Source: Sphaeramia orbicularis
Lineage: Eukaryota > Chordata > Actinopteri > Kurtiformes > Apogonidae
Reading direction: 5' to 3'
DNA length: 64,000 nucleotides
Assembly (NCBI RefSeq): GCF_902148855.1
Contig: NC_043957.1
Coordinates: 53,045,788-53,109,787, forward strand
Part shown: one piece after another, positions 48,701 to 59,569 of the stretch
Position numbering within the stretch: the first letter of the stretch is position 1
Layout of the letters: each line of letters starts with the position of its first letter
Notes under the pieces: model-generated
The model's input: the letters and a program-made list of their open reading frames with translations, nothing else
Databases searched by the model: none
Told to the model about the DNA's origin: nothing
Position numbers and translations under genes: made by a program

Positions 48701-49199
48701 AGAAGCAAATAAATATAAAACTTGCTCTACATATCATATGACTAATTTAGGCTGTGAGAACACTTGTGCAAAAGGTGTGAATCTGCAACTTGACAAAATA
48801 CATCACTGACTAAGGAAGTGAGAGAATCATCAAGTAGCTTCTATATCGTCGCTGATTGGCTAATGGAGTTGTCGTCTAAGTTAGAGGAACCAATAACACG
48901 GGAGAACGAGAGAAGTTAGTCCCGCCTCTGTATTGTCATTGGCTAAACGGACTTCTTCTTAACTTCTGTCAAATATTTACTGTTTAAATGGTATAAAAAG
49001 TAACAACAACAAAAAAAAATTATTAGATATGAAGCTATATCAGTGAGTTTATAAAAAATAAATGTGTGATTTGTGAAGTTCACAAATGATGAATACAACT
49101 ACGGGTAGTTCAGGTAGCGACAGTTTAAAAAAGCAGCTGCGACTTACCGATCCTCTGACCAACGGGTGTAGAAAAAGGGTTTGCTATAAGGAACTCCAT
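33791..49199 (-). CDS. tom1: TOM1 (target of Myb1), VHS-GAT endosomal adaptor, 15 coding exons
   Basis: Coding exons (minus): 49199-49148, 46588-46504, 46245-46167, 45319-45170, 43843-43709, 43625-43485, 41927-41811, 39233-39100, 36687-36645, 36487-36352, 35902-35833, 34428-34365, 34243-34184, 34086-34047, 33948-33791; 487 aa (human TOM1 492). TOM1 links ubiquitinated cargo, Tollip/endofin and clathrin on endosomes. The VHS domain covers about residues 18-150 ([34 protein letters not shown]), then the linker [15 protein letters not shown], and the GAT domain about 215-312 ([30 protein letters not shown]). A clathrin-box-like LIDL is at 321-324. The conserved C-terminal part [13 protein letters not shown] ends in [22 protein letters not shown] and [11 protein letters not shown] favour TOM1 over TOM1L2. 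Introns hold many mobile elements. Confident. Confidence 0.95.
34664..35260. mobile_element. hAT-type MITE with CAGTGTTTTTCAACCTTGGG end, copy 2
   Basis: The left end CAGTGTTTTTCAACCTTGGG and right end GGGTTGGGAACCACTG are flanked by a perfect 8-bp duplication CATTAAAC (34656-34663, 35261-35268). It is closely similar to 28904-29501. It lies in a tom1 intron. Confidence 0.9.
36781..37480. mobile_element. Non-autonomous hAT element, copy D, perfect 8-bp duplication
   Basis: It begins CACGGGTGTCAAAG and ends CCGCATGTTTGAGACCC, flanked exactly by GTCTAAAC (36773-36780, 37481-37488). It is in the opposite orientation to copies A-C. Inside is a perfect 15-bp inverted pair (37203-37217 with 37235-37249). 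Confidence 0.85.
39239..39268. repeat. Short (GA)n repeat
   Basis: GAAAGAGAGAGA-type repeat directly upstream (minus sense) of the tom1 exon at 39100-39233. Confidence 0.7.
39451..40560. mobile_element. Inverted-repeat structure enclosing a Gag-like fossil
   Basis: Two blocks recur in inverted orientation at the two sides: 39451-39476 with 40535-40560 (24 of 26 bases alike), and 39569-39639 with 40424-40494 (recognisable through the shared core ATATTGGTAGGCA). Between the arms is a Gag-like stretch (39905-40297). It resembles an LTR-retrotransposon Gag, but the inverted arms are not an LTR arrangement. It is an old, incomplete relic in a tom1 intron; no pol region or direct LTR pair is seen. 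Confidence 0.5.
39905..40297 (+). pseudogene. Gag-like fossil fragment of Ty3/Gypsy-type element
   Basis: About 130 codons resembling the N-terminal half of a retrotransposon Gag, with segments such as [12 protein letters not shown] and [19 protein letters not shown]. Family assignment is by resemblance. It is partial and stands without pol or an identifiable LTR pair, so I treat it as a broken relic. Confidence 0.5.
41150..41712 (+). mobile_element. Possible solo LTR (fish Gypsy-like)
   Basis: A C/T-rich segment with TGTCA near the left edge and TGACA near the right, a promoter-like TATATATACC, and AATAAA near the right end. This pattern resembles fish solo LTRs that read as long runs of CCTGTTTCCTG-like sequence. 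No target duplication is clear. It looks like an old single relic. The long open frame across it is compositional. Confidence 0.4.
41981..42971. mobile_element. TIR element with GGGTGCTTCTATGAAACTGG ends
   Basis: The left end GGGTGCTTCTATGAAACTGG is matched exactly inverted at 42952-42971. The flanks share ATTT on both sides, a possible 4-bp target duplication. A TTAA element (42461-42663) is nested inside. There is no transposase. Confidence 0.75.
42461..42663. mobile_element. Short piggyBac-like TTAA MITE
   Basis: The ends CCTCCTGAGACCCAG and CTGGGTCTTAGCTGAGG are imperfect inverted repeats directly flanked by TTAA (42457-42460, 42664-42667). It is 203 bp and non-coding. Confidence 0.7.
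44155..44388. mobile_element. Single arm of the palindromic MITE family
   Basis: It begins TACACTGGAAAACATAAAAT and runs through TTCTCATTTCTAGTCAAAAT to the central poly(A)-like core, matching one arm of the elements at 13929-14789 and 44484-44904. The opposite arm is missing. Confidence 0.55.
44402..44970. repeat. 569-bp foldback containing a palindromic MITE
   Basis: The sequence reads nearly the same on both strands about a centre near 44694. The inner part (about 44484-44904, ends TTACACTGCAAAAAT and ATTTTTGCAGTGTAA) is the MITE. The symmetry continues outside it: TATTTGGTCAGGTTACTACA (44442-44461) is repeated inverted at 44926-44945. A tom1 intron contains it. Confidence 0.75.
45370..45976. 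mobile_element. TTAA-flanked MITE
   Basis: The left end AGGGTTCATATTTTGC and right end GCAAAATATCACTCCT are imperfect inverted repeats flanked by TTAA (45366-45369, 45977-45980). Its left end is only 51 bp from the tom1 exon at 45170-45319. The interior is non-coding. Confidence 0.6.
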
Positions 49200-49392
49200 T
49201 TTTTCCCCGAGTGAAAACATCCTTAAAAATCAGCCGTGTCTCCTCAATAAGAAGTGTGTCGTTGAAATAGGGCTGCTGAGCTGAAATGAGCGGAGTTAGT
49301 TTGTGCTTTCCGTTGTGTGAGTGCCTCTGAGGTGCACTGGCTGGGTTAGCGCGGTCACGTGAAAACACACGGAGGCAGGAAACAGCAGACAT

Positions 49393-49394
<2 letters not shown>
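49200..49394 (-). promoter_or_regulatory. tom1 5' untranslated/promoter region
   Basis: A moderately CpG-containing segment directly upstream of the tom1 ATG and ending at the CA repeat. It is the likely first-exon leader and core promoter, inferred from position only. Confidence 0.4.

Positions 49395-49472
<78 letters not shown>
49395..49472. repeat. (CA)n microsatellite
   Basis: About 39 uninterrupted CA units located some 200 bp upstream of the tom1 start codon. Confidence 0.98.
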
Positions 49473-49476
<4 letters not shown>

Positions 49477-49634
49477 ATCTGGGACGTCTCTTTAGTGTCA
49501 GTCCCAGAGGAGTTCTTATCTATGGTCAACAATAGGCTGATTCACATGTCTAAGTGATGGAATGTAGGTAAACTAACACTGTTATTCAATACTAACTTGC
49601 ACTAAAGATGAAGACAAAAAGACAACAGTCACAA

Positions 49635-49828
<194 letters not shown>

Positions 49829-50915
49829 TAGGCCTGTAACGATACACATACCGAACCGTTTCAGTTCACACCTGTTGGGTTTGGTACACAGCTGTACCGA
49901 AATGGCACAGTATGTTGAGAAAAAGAAAAAGGAACGAAAGACGTTGTTTGATGCGGAACTTTTAATCCGTGCAAGTTCTACACGGACATATTGAACGACG
50001 CACACATTGACTCAAAATACGAAATAGCAGCTGATATAAGATTAAAAAAAAAAATGATGTGAACCTGGAAGGAAGAGACTGGAGACCCTCCACCATTATT
50101 ACAGTCCCGTTTGGGCTCACTGACAACAACGGGGAAACAGACGTTAATAAGATGGACGTTGTTTACTGCCTAAGAGCTATGGTAGTTCTAAAACACTTAC
50201 ACCTGCTCTGTCTGTCTGTCTGTCTCTCACACACACACGCTGTATAACAGAGGAATAGAACCCGGAGTTGGACGTTGAAAGTATATAACATTTCACTTTC
50301 GTTTCACACCAGTGTTAGTTTCGTTAGTTATGGACCCCCCCCACCCCCCTGGCTCTGACCAAAAAACAAGCAAACGAACCATTCCCCCAGCAAATCGCAC
50401 CCTGCACGCGCGCGCAAGTAACAAAGTGGCCTAAACAGTTTGTTAGCTGTCCTAAAATAAATAATTTGGTTAATTTTTTGTTGTCATTGTTGCTCTTCAG
50501 TTTGTTCAAAGAGAATACCAGTTTGTCCTCTTGTTAATGTTGCACTTCATGTGGAATTTTTTTGGTATTTTTATGCAGAATGTGAACTGACAGAACTGTG
50601 ATTAGATTTTTGTTTGTTCAAAACTACCTTTCAGGGAAAAGTGCAATACTAAAGTTTAAAATACAGTTAGTAATATTAATAATTCATTTTATTTTCTATT
50701 TGATTTATAGCAGCAGAATTATATTCCTGTTTTTCTATATTCTATTGTGTCCAAAAATTGGGGGAAAATTTAGCAAAAATTCATAAATGTATTAAAGACA
50801 TTTTTAGGGGTTTTCTTTCTTCCCGTACCGAACCGAAAAAAAAAAAAAAACGAACTGTGGCTTTGAAAACCGAAAACGTACCGAACCGAAAATTTTGTGT
50901 ACCGTTACAGGCCTA
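49829..50915. mobile_element. hAT-type element inserted in a tetranucleotide array
   Basis: The ends TAGGCCTGTAACGATACACA and TGTGTACCGTTACAGGCCTA are inverted repeats with one mismatch. Both sides carry GTAGGTAG (49821-49828, 50916-50923), consistent with an 8-bp duplication, though the flanking GGTA repeat makes this weak proof. The interior has ACCGAACCG motifs near both ends and no transposase. Confidence 0.8.
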
Positions 50916-50972
50916 GTAGGTAGGTAGGTAGGTAGGTAGGTAGGTAGGTAGGTAGGTAGGTAGGTAGGTAGG

Positions 50973-51059
<87 letters not shown>

Positions 51060-51079
51060 GCAGGCAGACAGACAGATAG
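50916..51079. repeat. Compound (GGTA)n(GATA)n(GGCA)n microsatellite, right part
   Basis: Continuation of the array left of the transposon, with GGTA then GATA blocks and a short GGCA/GACA end. Confidence 0.97.
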
Positions 51080-52417
51080 GTTAAAATTGAATGAAACTTT
51101 AGACTTAGCCTATCATATCAAGGGTTTGTCTCCTTTTTGTACCTACCTGGCCCACTTTCATAGACTTACCCAGAAATAGTTGAATTTTTGATTCCAAGAG
51201 GGACCGATCTTATGATGCCGTATATTGATATTCTACAACTATCTAAACCTCCAGATGCTGAACTCACCCCCATTTGTCATCACCTCGTACCAGCAATATT
51301 CCCTAAAAATCCCATAAAAGCTCTTATGCAATTTTATCAACTTAAATATAATTCACGCATATGATACTTAAATAGTGCATTTAATATGTATTGTATCCGG
51401 CTCCACTTAATGACCAAACATGACCTTTGACCTGAACTCATTTGAATATCATGTTGGAAAATACAGCAAAAATCATTAGGTTTGACTTTTCAAATCTAAA
51501 ATGACATTCTCGCCCACCTAGTAGATTCTATTGCTTGAAATATGTTAAACACGCTATATTTATACATAAAATTCAAGCTTTAGAATCTACAAGGAGGGCT
51601 AGATGTTCAATTTGAAGGCAAACTAAGAAGGTTTAAAAGTTGTACATTCCATGCAGAAGTGAATGGAAGATCCCAACTGATCACCTAAACATGTCTTATT
51701 TACAAATGTTTGTTGTTATTACGATCATAAGTATTTGTTGCTTTAATGGAACTCCTTTCCATTTGAGTAAATCATGTCGGTATTAATATAATAGAGTCAC
51801 ATACTTCGTGCATGCATCACTGAACATGATCCAAAATTATTTTCTAGACATAATTATGTATTTTACTAAGCCAGACACACCTTTTTTTTCTTTTTTTTTT
51901 TTTTAAATAAATCCAAATTGAGCAAAACAGATAGGATACCAGAACATGTCCTTACTGTATTCATTCAGCCCCACTGTTTAAACTCTAACCCCACAGCCCT
52001 ACTGTCTATCCAAAGGGAATGTGTCACATTGAAATACTAAAACAGCTGATTCAACAGTTGTTTGATTTGTCATTTTCACCAGTAAAAGAGAGAATTGAGA
52101 GAAGATGTCAAATATGAGTATGTTGAGTTTTAGACCACATTTTATAGTCTCTTAATCTTCTTCTCTGCAATTGTCTCATGTAATTTTATGTGCTTCTATG
52201 CCTTTGTAAAGCACTTTGAATTGCCTTGTGTATGAATGGTGTTATACAAATAAATTTGCCTTTCCTTTGCCTTAAATAAAAACCTGCAATTTTACCACTA
52301 GATGTCAGTAAATGTCACAAACTTGCAGGTAGTGCAGTGTATTATAACAGCCACTAATGGAAATACTCTCATTTTCATGTTACTTTTCTTTTTCAATTAA
52401 AAATAATCCATTCATCA
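51080..52417. other. tom1-GRK intergenic sequence
   Basis: AT-rich DNA without a believable gene. At about 52195-52265 AAAGCACTTTGAATTGCCTT followed by ACAAATAAATTTGCC is a retroposon 3' tail of a type common in fish. Confidence 0.5.
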
Positions 52418-52418
52418 G

Positions 52419-52477
<59 letters not shown>

Positions 52478-52504
52478 GGTGGTGTTGTTGTTGGTGTTGT
52501 TGTT
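52418..52504. repeat. (TTG)n(GTG)n trinucleotide repeat
   Basis: About fifteen TTG units followed by about seven GGT units and further TTG units. It yields glutamine/histidine runs on the minus strand that are not part of a gene. Confidence 0.95.
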
Positions 52505-53986
52505 CTTTTTGGGGGTGTGAGTTTGGTATTTGAGGGCCAAGTCTATTGTCCTGTTGTTTTGATGAGAAAAATATGTCGTCAAAACACAGTGTCACCTGCT
52601 GTAAGATAGCAATAAGTAAGCTGTGTGAAAATGAATAAATAGGCCAACAGCCAATAATGAAATAGTCTTTTTGGAAGGTCCATTTTTATCCTAATGAGTA
52701 TTTGGTAAGAGCATGTTTTAGTCTTCTCAGTAGTATCTACTTGTTTGTATGTGTTTATACACTAATCTGTCTTTTGCATCAAATTCCTCCTTTTCCTTTT
52801 CCATAGCATAACAAAGGCCTGCACCAACATTTTCTTCTATCTGTATAATCACAGCAGCAGACATGTGGTTAGTTAAAAAATCCACTACAAATGTTATGAA
52901 GCAGAGAATAAAGTTGCTTTAGCTACACATTTATTTGGCACCAGCACCATCTAGTGTTTCAATTGCAGTCTAGGATTCAGACAGGATGCCTCTTTTTCTT
53001 CCTCCATATTTTCAGTCAATCTCATTTATTTTTTCATAAAATGCACTGTACATCTAGAGGCAAAAACATAATAGTGACGTCATTGTAATAATGATCATTA
53101 AAATGAAACCACCTTTTTCACAAAGCACGCAGTTTGTGGAATTTGACCATTGACAATAATGATTTTTACAGAAAGCATGACGTACCTGACAGATACAACC
53201 AGACAGTATTCGCAGCACTACACCTTTCTTTCTTTTTTTCTTTTTTTTAAGACAAGTTATTGTCAATACATTTGAAAAAAAAATTCAAACAAACTTTCTT
53301 CACTTCATCATTATGAGGTGTTGTGTGTATAGTTTGAGGTATTCATTCAAAATCAGTTAATTTAATCTATTTTGCAATAAGGCCGTAACACAATAAAATG
53401 TGGGCCTAAATAAGTGTAGTGTTGTGGATACTTTCCGGATACACTGTAAATGAAAAAGGATGTCAAAAAATGTTCAAATATACTTCAAGATTTGTCAACC
53501 ATGTACTGCATTTTTGTAAGTTTTATCGGTATGTAGCGAGTAAGTATTTATACTGTAGCTGTGATCAGTTATAGGAGAGTCTAAAAGTATTCTGTACACA
53601 GTCCTTTTGTATTTTTGTGTCATTACCAGTAGGTGGCAGCATTGACTATACATGGACCATTGAAAAATTAGCAGATTTTGTTCCTAAAAAGTCTACGCCG
53701 CCGATGAAACGCGAATGTCATACTATGGAACAGTGTATTATGACTGTGGAGAAGAAAATAATGACAACAAACCAGGTACACAAACTGGATTTTTCTTTGG
53801 GAATTCCCAGTGACTTAATGTCTGAACCCACACTGTTAAAAAAAAAAAGAAAAAAAAAAGAGATATTTAATTGTGATTTTTATGTTTTAATCCTATTCCT
53901 GGTTCTAGTACATATAATATGTGACATAATAATGAATAAAAAGTGATGATATTATTTGATCTAATCATTTGACAGATTGCCTACAG
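52505..53986. other. tom1-GRK intergenic sequence, no gene recognised
   Basis: AT-rich sequence. A 109-codon frame at 53617-53946 has no recognisable domain and ends in AT-rich repeat-like codons. I do not call it a gene. Confidence 0.5.
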
Positions 53987-54659
53987 CAGGGGCATCAAAC
54001 TCATTGTAGTTCACAGGCCAGATTCAGCTAAATTAGATCTGAAGTGGGCCGAACCAGTAAAATAATATAATAGTATATAAATAATGTCAACTCCAAACTT
54101 TTCTCTATATTTTAGAGCGAAAAAAAAAAGTGAATTTACATTCTGAAAAGGTTTACATCTACAAACTATCCTTTCAAAAGATGTGAATAACATGAACAAA
54201 CTGAAAAAAAAATCAGTGTAATTTTAACAATATTCTGCCTCAGTTTATCATCTACACATGTACATTATAACTTACAAATCAACAGTGGATCTACAAAGAC
54301 ACAAAACATTGAGTGACAGGCAGAATATTGTTAAAATTGTACTTACTTCTCTTAAGACATTTCAGGTTATTCACATTTTTTTTTTTGCAAAATTATACTT
54401 TGTTTTAGTGTAAATATATGTTAAATATTTACATTTACAATGAGAAAAATTTGGAGTTGTCATTATTTATATGTTAGTATGATAGTATTTAATTGGTCCT
54501 GCCCACTTGAGATTAAATTAGTCTGAATGTGGAACCTGAGCTAAAAGGATTATTCATATTTTAGTGTTATTTTTGCATTTTACAAATTCATCCCAGGGGC
54601 CGGATTGGACCCTCTGGCAGGCCGGATTTGGTCCCAGGGCCGCATGTTTGACACCTGTG
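53987..54659. mobile_element. Non-autonomous hAT element, copy E
   Basis: It starts CAGGGGCATCAAACTCATTG and ends CCGCATGTTTGACACCTGTG, flanked by GCCTACAG (53979-53986) and GCCTACAA (54660-54667), seven of eight alike. It is the fifth copy of the family seen at 9554, 18911, 19945 and 36781. Confidence 0.85.
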
Positions 54660-55030
54660 GCCTACAAGTATGAAGATAGGAAATTAGTGACCTTTGACCT
54701 CAGACTGCAGCTAATTTGATGCATAAAATTAACACGTCAGCTTCTCTTCTCAGTTTGTAGACACATGGCTCTACTTAAATCCTTGTGGTTTCAGTAGATC
54801 ATACAATCAGATTAGATCAGGTCTCAGCATTTATTTTCTGATAATACACTACCCACAGAGTCATGGAAAGGAAAACTTTTATTAGTATGATTATTCATGT
54901 TTTGAAGTACAGGGGAAACATTTAAGTTTTCTAGATGTTTCCAATCCTAACCCTTATGTGCTGCTGGGGAGAATATTAACTTGTGACTGAGGGAAACTTG
55001 TAGAAAACCACTCACATAAGCACATATTAA

Positions 55031-56243
55031 CCCTTTCATGCATACTGGTCACTCCAGTGGACAGTTATTCTACAGCTGTTCTCTTGTATATTCATGGATT
55101 TTGTTGTTTTACTTGCATATCAACCAACACAGTGGATACTTATGCACCATCCCATAATACACTGTTTACTGTAACATTCCTGTTCTTGATAAACCTGATC
55201 TGCAGCAACATATTTGAGTGTAAATCAATTGCTAATTGTTATTAGACTGTAATTAACAGTTGTTTTTTTGTGTGTTTTTTTAAAGTTGTTATGTTTTGTT
55301 GTTTTTTGCATATTATTTGAGTGAGAAATAACTACTATTACACTGGGTAACAAAAAAATGTTTTTTGCAAGTTGTCTAGGTTTTTTCAACTGAATTAGGA
55401 CCATTTTGCACCGCTAAATCCAAAAATGACATCTGTTTTTCTCAATCAGGTCAGGTTTTTTTTTTGCTAATTTGATTTTGAAAAATTTGATCTTCTCACA
55501 AAATTGATTACATTTTTTTGACTTTATCAGTTGATTTTTTATATAGTTCTCACCCAAAATAGGTTTTAAGAGAAAAAAAAATAATAATAATTTCACCATT
55601 GTACCTGTTAGGTACAATGGTGTATTCACCGCAGATGTAGCAGAATACGTCAGGCTTATTTTTGCAAGATCTTCTAGTCGAAGCCATTTCATTCACCTGT
55701 AATATTAAAAAAACCCATTAATCATAAATTGGCAAAAGTAAAATCTTCAGAACTCGTTTATTGCAAGAAATATGAAAGAATTTTATATCATATGATGTGA
55801 AAATGCCCATAAATGTAAGCAAAAATGTTAAAAAGCCAATATGTAGCATAGTTCAGAAAGTTGACCTGATTGAGCAAAATTAATGTGAATTTTGGATTCA
55901 GCACACCAAAATTATCCTAAATCAGCTCAAAAAACTTAAACAATAAATTTGTTGTTGACCAATGTTATAGTATGTTAAAATGTGAGAAAATACGAGATTA
56001 GCAACATTAAAATAACATTTATTTCATAGCTTTCACACAGTATGACAGTAAATGCATGTTTCTTTGCTTCAAAAATTAAACGCATGGTGTCCAGCTGAGT
56101 GGAAATTTTTGTAACTCCATGAAAAATAGGTTCATAAGAAAAAAAAAATCAATCACATTGTTTTTTTTCATGCCTAAAGTGGAATAAAAACACTCAGGAA
56201 AAAACATCTTGATTAAGGTTCTAATAATTCATGCATGAAAGGG
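55031..56243. mobile_element. piggyBac-like TTAA element, 1.2 kb
   Basis: Perfect 13-bp inverted ends CCCTTTCATGCAT are directly flanked by TTAA (55027-55030, 56244-56247). The interior is AT-rich; no transposase is recognised. This family differs from the CCCATAAAGACCCA elements. Confidence 0.8.
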
Positions 56244-56399
56244 TTAATTCAAACCTGACACACAATAAATGGCATATCCATCCATAATTTCAGGAGACTA
56301 AGCCTAGGAAATTGCATGCATGTATGTATGAGTGCACTGCTGTATGTGTGTGTGTAAGTGTGTGTGAATGTGTGTGTGGTTGCAGTGGTTGTAAATTGA

Positions 56400-56773
56400 T
56401 CCCTCCTACTCTCGCTGGTCCGTTGTGCAGAGGAGGGGCGAGGAAGAGGAGGAGGAGGAGGAGGAGGGGGAAGAGAAAGGAGGAGGAGGAGGAGGGAGCC
56501 GAAGCAGGAAGGAAAAGCAGGCAGAGGGAAGGGAGGCAGGCTGTGAATGCTAACAAGCCCGTCGTAATCACACAGGCTCCGAAGGTAGCGTTTGATCAAA
56601 TATCTTGTAATGGAGAGGTACGACGACCACTATTAAACACCTACTATGCACCAGTGCCGCGGTCTCCCAGTGCGCGTGCAGCAGCCTCACCGTCGTCGGC
56701 ACGTTTGATAAGAAAAACCGTCTTTTCCACTGAGTGAAATGTATCGCGACTGCTCGGAATTCACATTCTGACA
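56400..56773 (+). promoter_or_regulatory. GRK gene promoter/5' leader
   Basis: A GGA-rich purine tract (about 56430-56520) is followed by a CpG-containing stretch up to the GRK start codon. This is the expected composition of a vertebrate kinase promoter and leader; the start of transcription cannot be placed. Confidence 0.45.
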
Positions 56774-56825
56774 ATGGAGATTGAAAATATCGTGGCCAAC
56801 ACGGTTCTCCTGAAGGCGAGAGAAG
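56774..56825 (+). CDS. First coding exon of a GRK4/5/6-subfamily G protein-coupled receptor kinase (partial)
   Basis: ATG at 56774 encodes MEIENIVANTVLLKARE and the first base of a Gly codon, followed by the donor GTAAGC at 56826. This matches the N-terminus of GRK5 and GRK6 (MELENIVANTVLLKAREG) apart from Ile for Leu, and the exon break is in the expected glycine codon. This N-terminal helix docks on the activated receptor and is needed for receptor phosphorylation at the plasma membrane. The following exon (basic lipid-binding segment and RGS-homology domain) does not appear in the remaining 7.2 kb, so intron 1 exceeds the window. GRK4, 5 and 6 cannot be separated from 17 residues. Confidence 0.88.
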
Positions 56826-58250
56826 GTAAGCACCGTTCAATGACAGTTAAAAAAAAAAAAAAAAAAAAAAATTAAAACCATGTATTTCCTCGCGCCCCTC
56901 TCAACGACATGACCGTGGACGGGCTCGAGCTCTCGGCTGTCCTTGGATTCATATGCTTCCTCTGTTTCCCATCCTCGCGCAGCGCTTTGTTTCCAGGCAA
57001 ACGCCGAGCATAATCCGTTGAAATTAGCTGTTTGTACACTAAACAACACACACATTTACTGGGCAGGTTAACGCTAAGGCCCAGCTGGCTGTGGTGGATG
57101 AACAACGCAGGGAGTGTTTGCAGCATCGCGTTGCCTTTAGAGGCTATCGAGCAAATTTTTTCACACAAGCACCAGTGGTTTTGTGGATATATATATATTT
57201 ATATATACAATTTACGATGACATAACGGCTATTTAATGGTGTTCGCATTACATGGGTTTTGATTGCAGACCAAAATAAAGCTGCGCAGCGGGGCTCAGTG
57301 GACCAGTACAGTGTCTTCTTACCTGTCATTTTAGGTTTCGGTGTGTTTAAAGCCTAATTATGTGACTGAAGTGAACGCGCGTGTTATTTGACGCAGAAAT
57401 ATGTCACTGCATTGCTGTGAGGCTGTTGATGGGGAGCTGTTTGGATTACTTTTTATGACTGAGGGTTTTAGATGCAAGGGGGGAGGGACTGGAAGAAGGC
57501 CCGTACTATGTACCCCGGCGGCCCAGGCAGGCGCTACACCCCCGGGTGTGCACAGGGAGCCCGGTTAGCCCGCACCAGCTCACCTGGAGGTGAAAAGAAG
57601 CAAGTGTCCATCTGTTTTCCAGGAGATGGCAGAGCAGAGAGCCTACTTTGTATCCAGTGAGTGGGCGCAGGATGGGTGTGCAACACTGTATCAGCAGCCA
57701 GGGGAGGGAAAAGGTGTTATAACATTAACTGCTCAACGATTCCCATTTTTTCCCCCTCCTCGTTTGGATTGGACATCAGGAGACAGGGTGTTTTTTTTTT
57801 TTTTTTTTTAAATTTTATTTTTTTTGCCTCTGCATGGCCTTAGAGGATATTGTGCGAGTGGAAGCATTTTATTCGAGTCGTTGTGGTTCAGTGTGCGCAG
57901 AGGCCTTCTCTGCTTATGGTTTGCATTATAGTCAGACTGCGCATCAGTTCAAGACTTAACGCCAACACTGCTGTGAAATGGATTATTCACAGCAGCAGTG
58001 AATCCATTTCATAGCTGCTGCTCCTTATGAGGCATCACACTTTCCTTACCTGCAATTAAATGGTACTTGGTGTTGTCACGTGGTTCCTTGTGAGGTAGTC
58101 GTGAACTAATCGGATCTACAGACTAGATACCTGTGTCCATAAGTTTTTTTATTACCATGATTTGTCTTCAGTAATACACCTTTAAGCAGCCTGGATTCTA
58201 AAAGTGTTTCCCCAGGTCACCACGGTGTAACATCTCCGTTTTTGATTATT

Positions 58251-58636
58251 CATTCATTCATTCATTATCTGAACCTGCTTTATCCTCACTAGGGTCACGG
58301 GGGTCGCTTGGAGCCTATCCCAGCTACATAGGGGCGAAAGCAGGGTACACCCTGGACATTTCGCCAGTTCATCGCAGGGCTGACATATAGAGACAAACAA
58401 TCACTCTCACATTCACATCTATTGGCAATTTAGATTAATCGATTAACCTATCAGTGCATGTCTTTGGATGGTGGGAGGAAGCCGGAGTACCCGGAGAGAA
58501 CCCACGCAGACACGGGGAGAACATGCAAACTCCACACAGAAAGGTCCCACCCCCCGTTGACTGGTGTTGGAATTGAACCCAGGACCTTCTTGCTGTGAGG
58601 CACCACGAGTGCTAACCACTGCACCACCGTGTCGCC
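58251..58636 (-). mobile_element. tRNA-derived SINE with L2-like TGAATGAA tail
   Basis: On the minus strand it starts GGGGCGACACGGTGGTGCAG, has an A-box-like TGGTGCAGTGG (58616-58626) and a B-box-like GGTTCAATTCC (58569-58579) about 36 bp later, and ends in TGAATGAATG repeats. Target duplications of 15 bp with one mismatch (CCGTTTTTGATTATT at 58236-58250, CCGTTCTTGATTATT at 58637-58651) flank it. About 386 bp and apparently full length, in the GRK intron. Confidence 0.8.
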
Positions 58637-59569
58637 CCGTTCTTGATTATTGCTGACAAATTTGACTTTGATAAATGAGTTAATATCAGCCTCTTTTATG
58701 AAGAGAAAATACCAACCATTTGCTTATTTCAGCTTTATAAATCATACCAGAAGCTACTCTTGTAACCTGTGATTTGAACTTGACCATGAGGAATAAAATT
58801 GTGATCAAAATCTTTGATCAAGACGGTATAATATTGTTTCATGTCAAGCATGTTGATTACATCTGCATTCTAAAAAATATTTCTCCCCAGTACACAATTC
58901 ACTATAATGAATTATTACACTGATGGCTCCCAAATGATCACTTTAAGGAGCACAGGAGACTAATTTGGTAGAATTTGCTTTTCCAAAGGTGGGTGTTTGC
59001 AGCTGTCAAGTGTTTATATGTCAGGGACTTTTCGCAGCTGTCACCACTGCAGCGCGAATGACACCATGTCACACAGATACACAGGCCAGAAACAGCTCCT
59101 GTGGGTCAGAGGTCAGCAGTGTTTTGTCCTACCATTGCTCTGCAGCTACATTAATGGTGCATGTCATTAAAGTATTTGTACGCAGCAGGGTGGAGGTGTT
59201 TTTTTTTTCCACAGGAGTTGGGCCTAAACCCCTGAGTCAGCATGAGTTTGCTCTGCTGATGTGTCCTTGAGCAAGATGTTAAATCAGTTCTTCTGTATCT
59301 CTCTGACCTCACTGTGGAGGCGCAAGATGACAGCTAATTCTCAGGACTTCCTATGACAACATGCATGGTGTGCAAAAGTTGGGCAGTTTTCGTCATACAT
59401 TAGTGCCTCATAACAAAGCTGTGACTTCAGAGTATTCTCATGCTCTGTTAACCTGTTGATTATTTTTTTGGTAATAATTAGTGGTTTTCTCTAAAATGTC
59501 AATGAATGATAAATCTAGTCCTGAACTGCAAAGAAACTGTCCAAACTATGTACTTTTAGGTTTAATTAA

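Noticed and set aside
52380-52595. Poly-Gln/His ORF
   Set aside because: Minus-strand translation of the TTG/GTG repeat; no adjoining exon.
53617-53946. 109-codon ORF beginning MSLPVGGSIDYTWTIEKL
   Set aside because: No recognisable domain, ends in AT-rich codons, no splice or neighbour support.
56249-56599. Minus-strand ORF with poly-Pro and Thr-His repeats near the GRK promoter
   Set aside because: Antisense translation of GGA and GT repeats in the promoter region.
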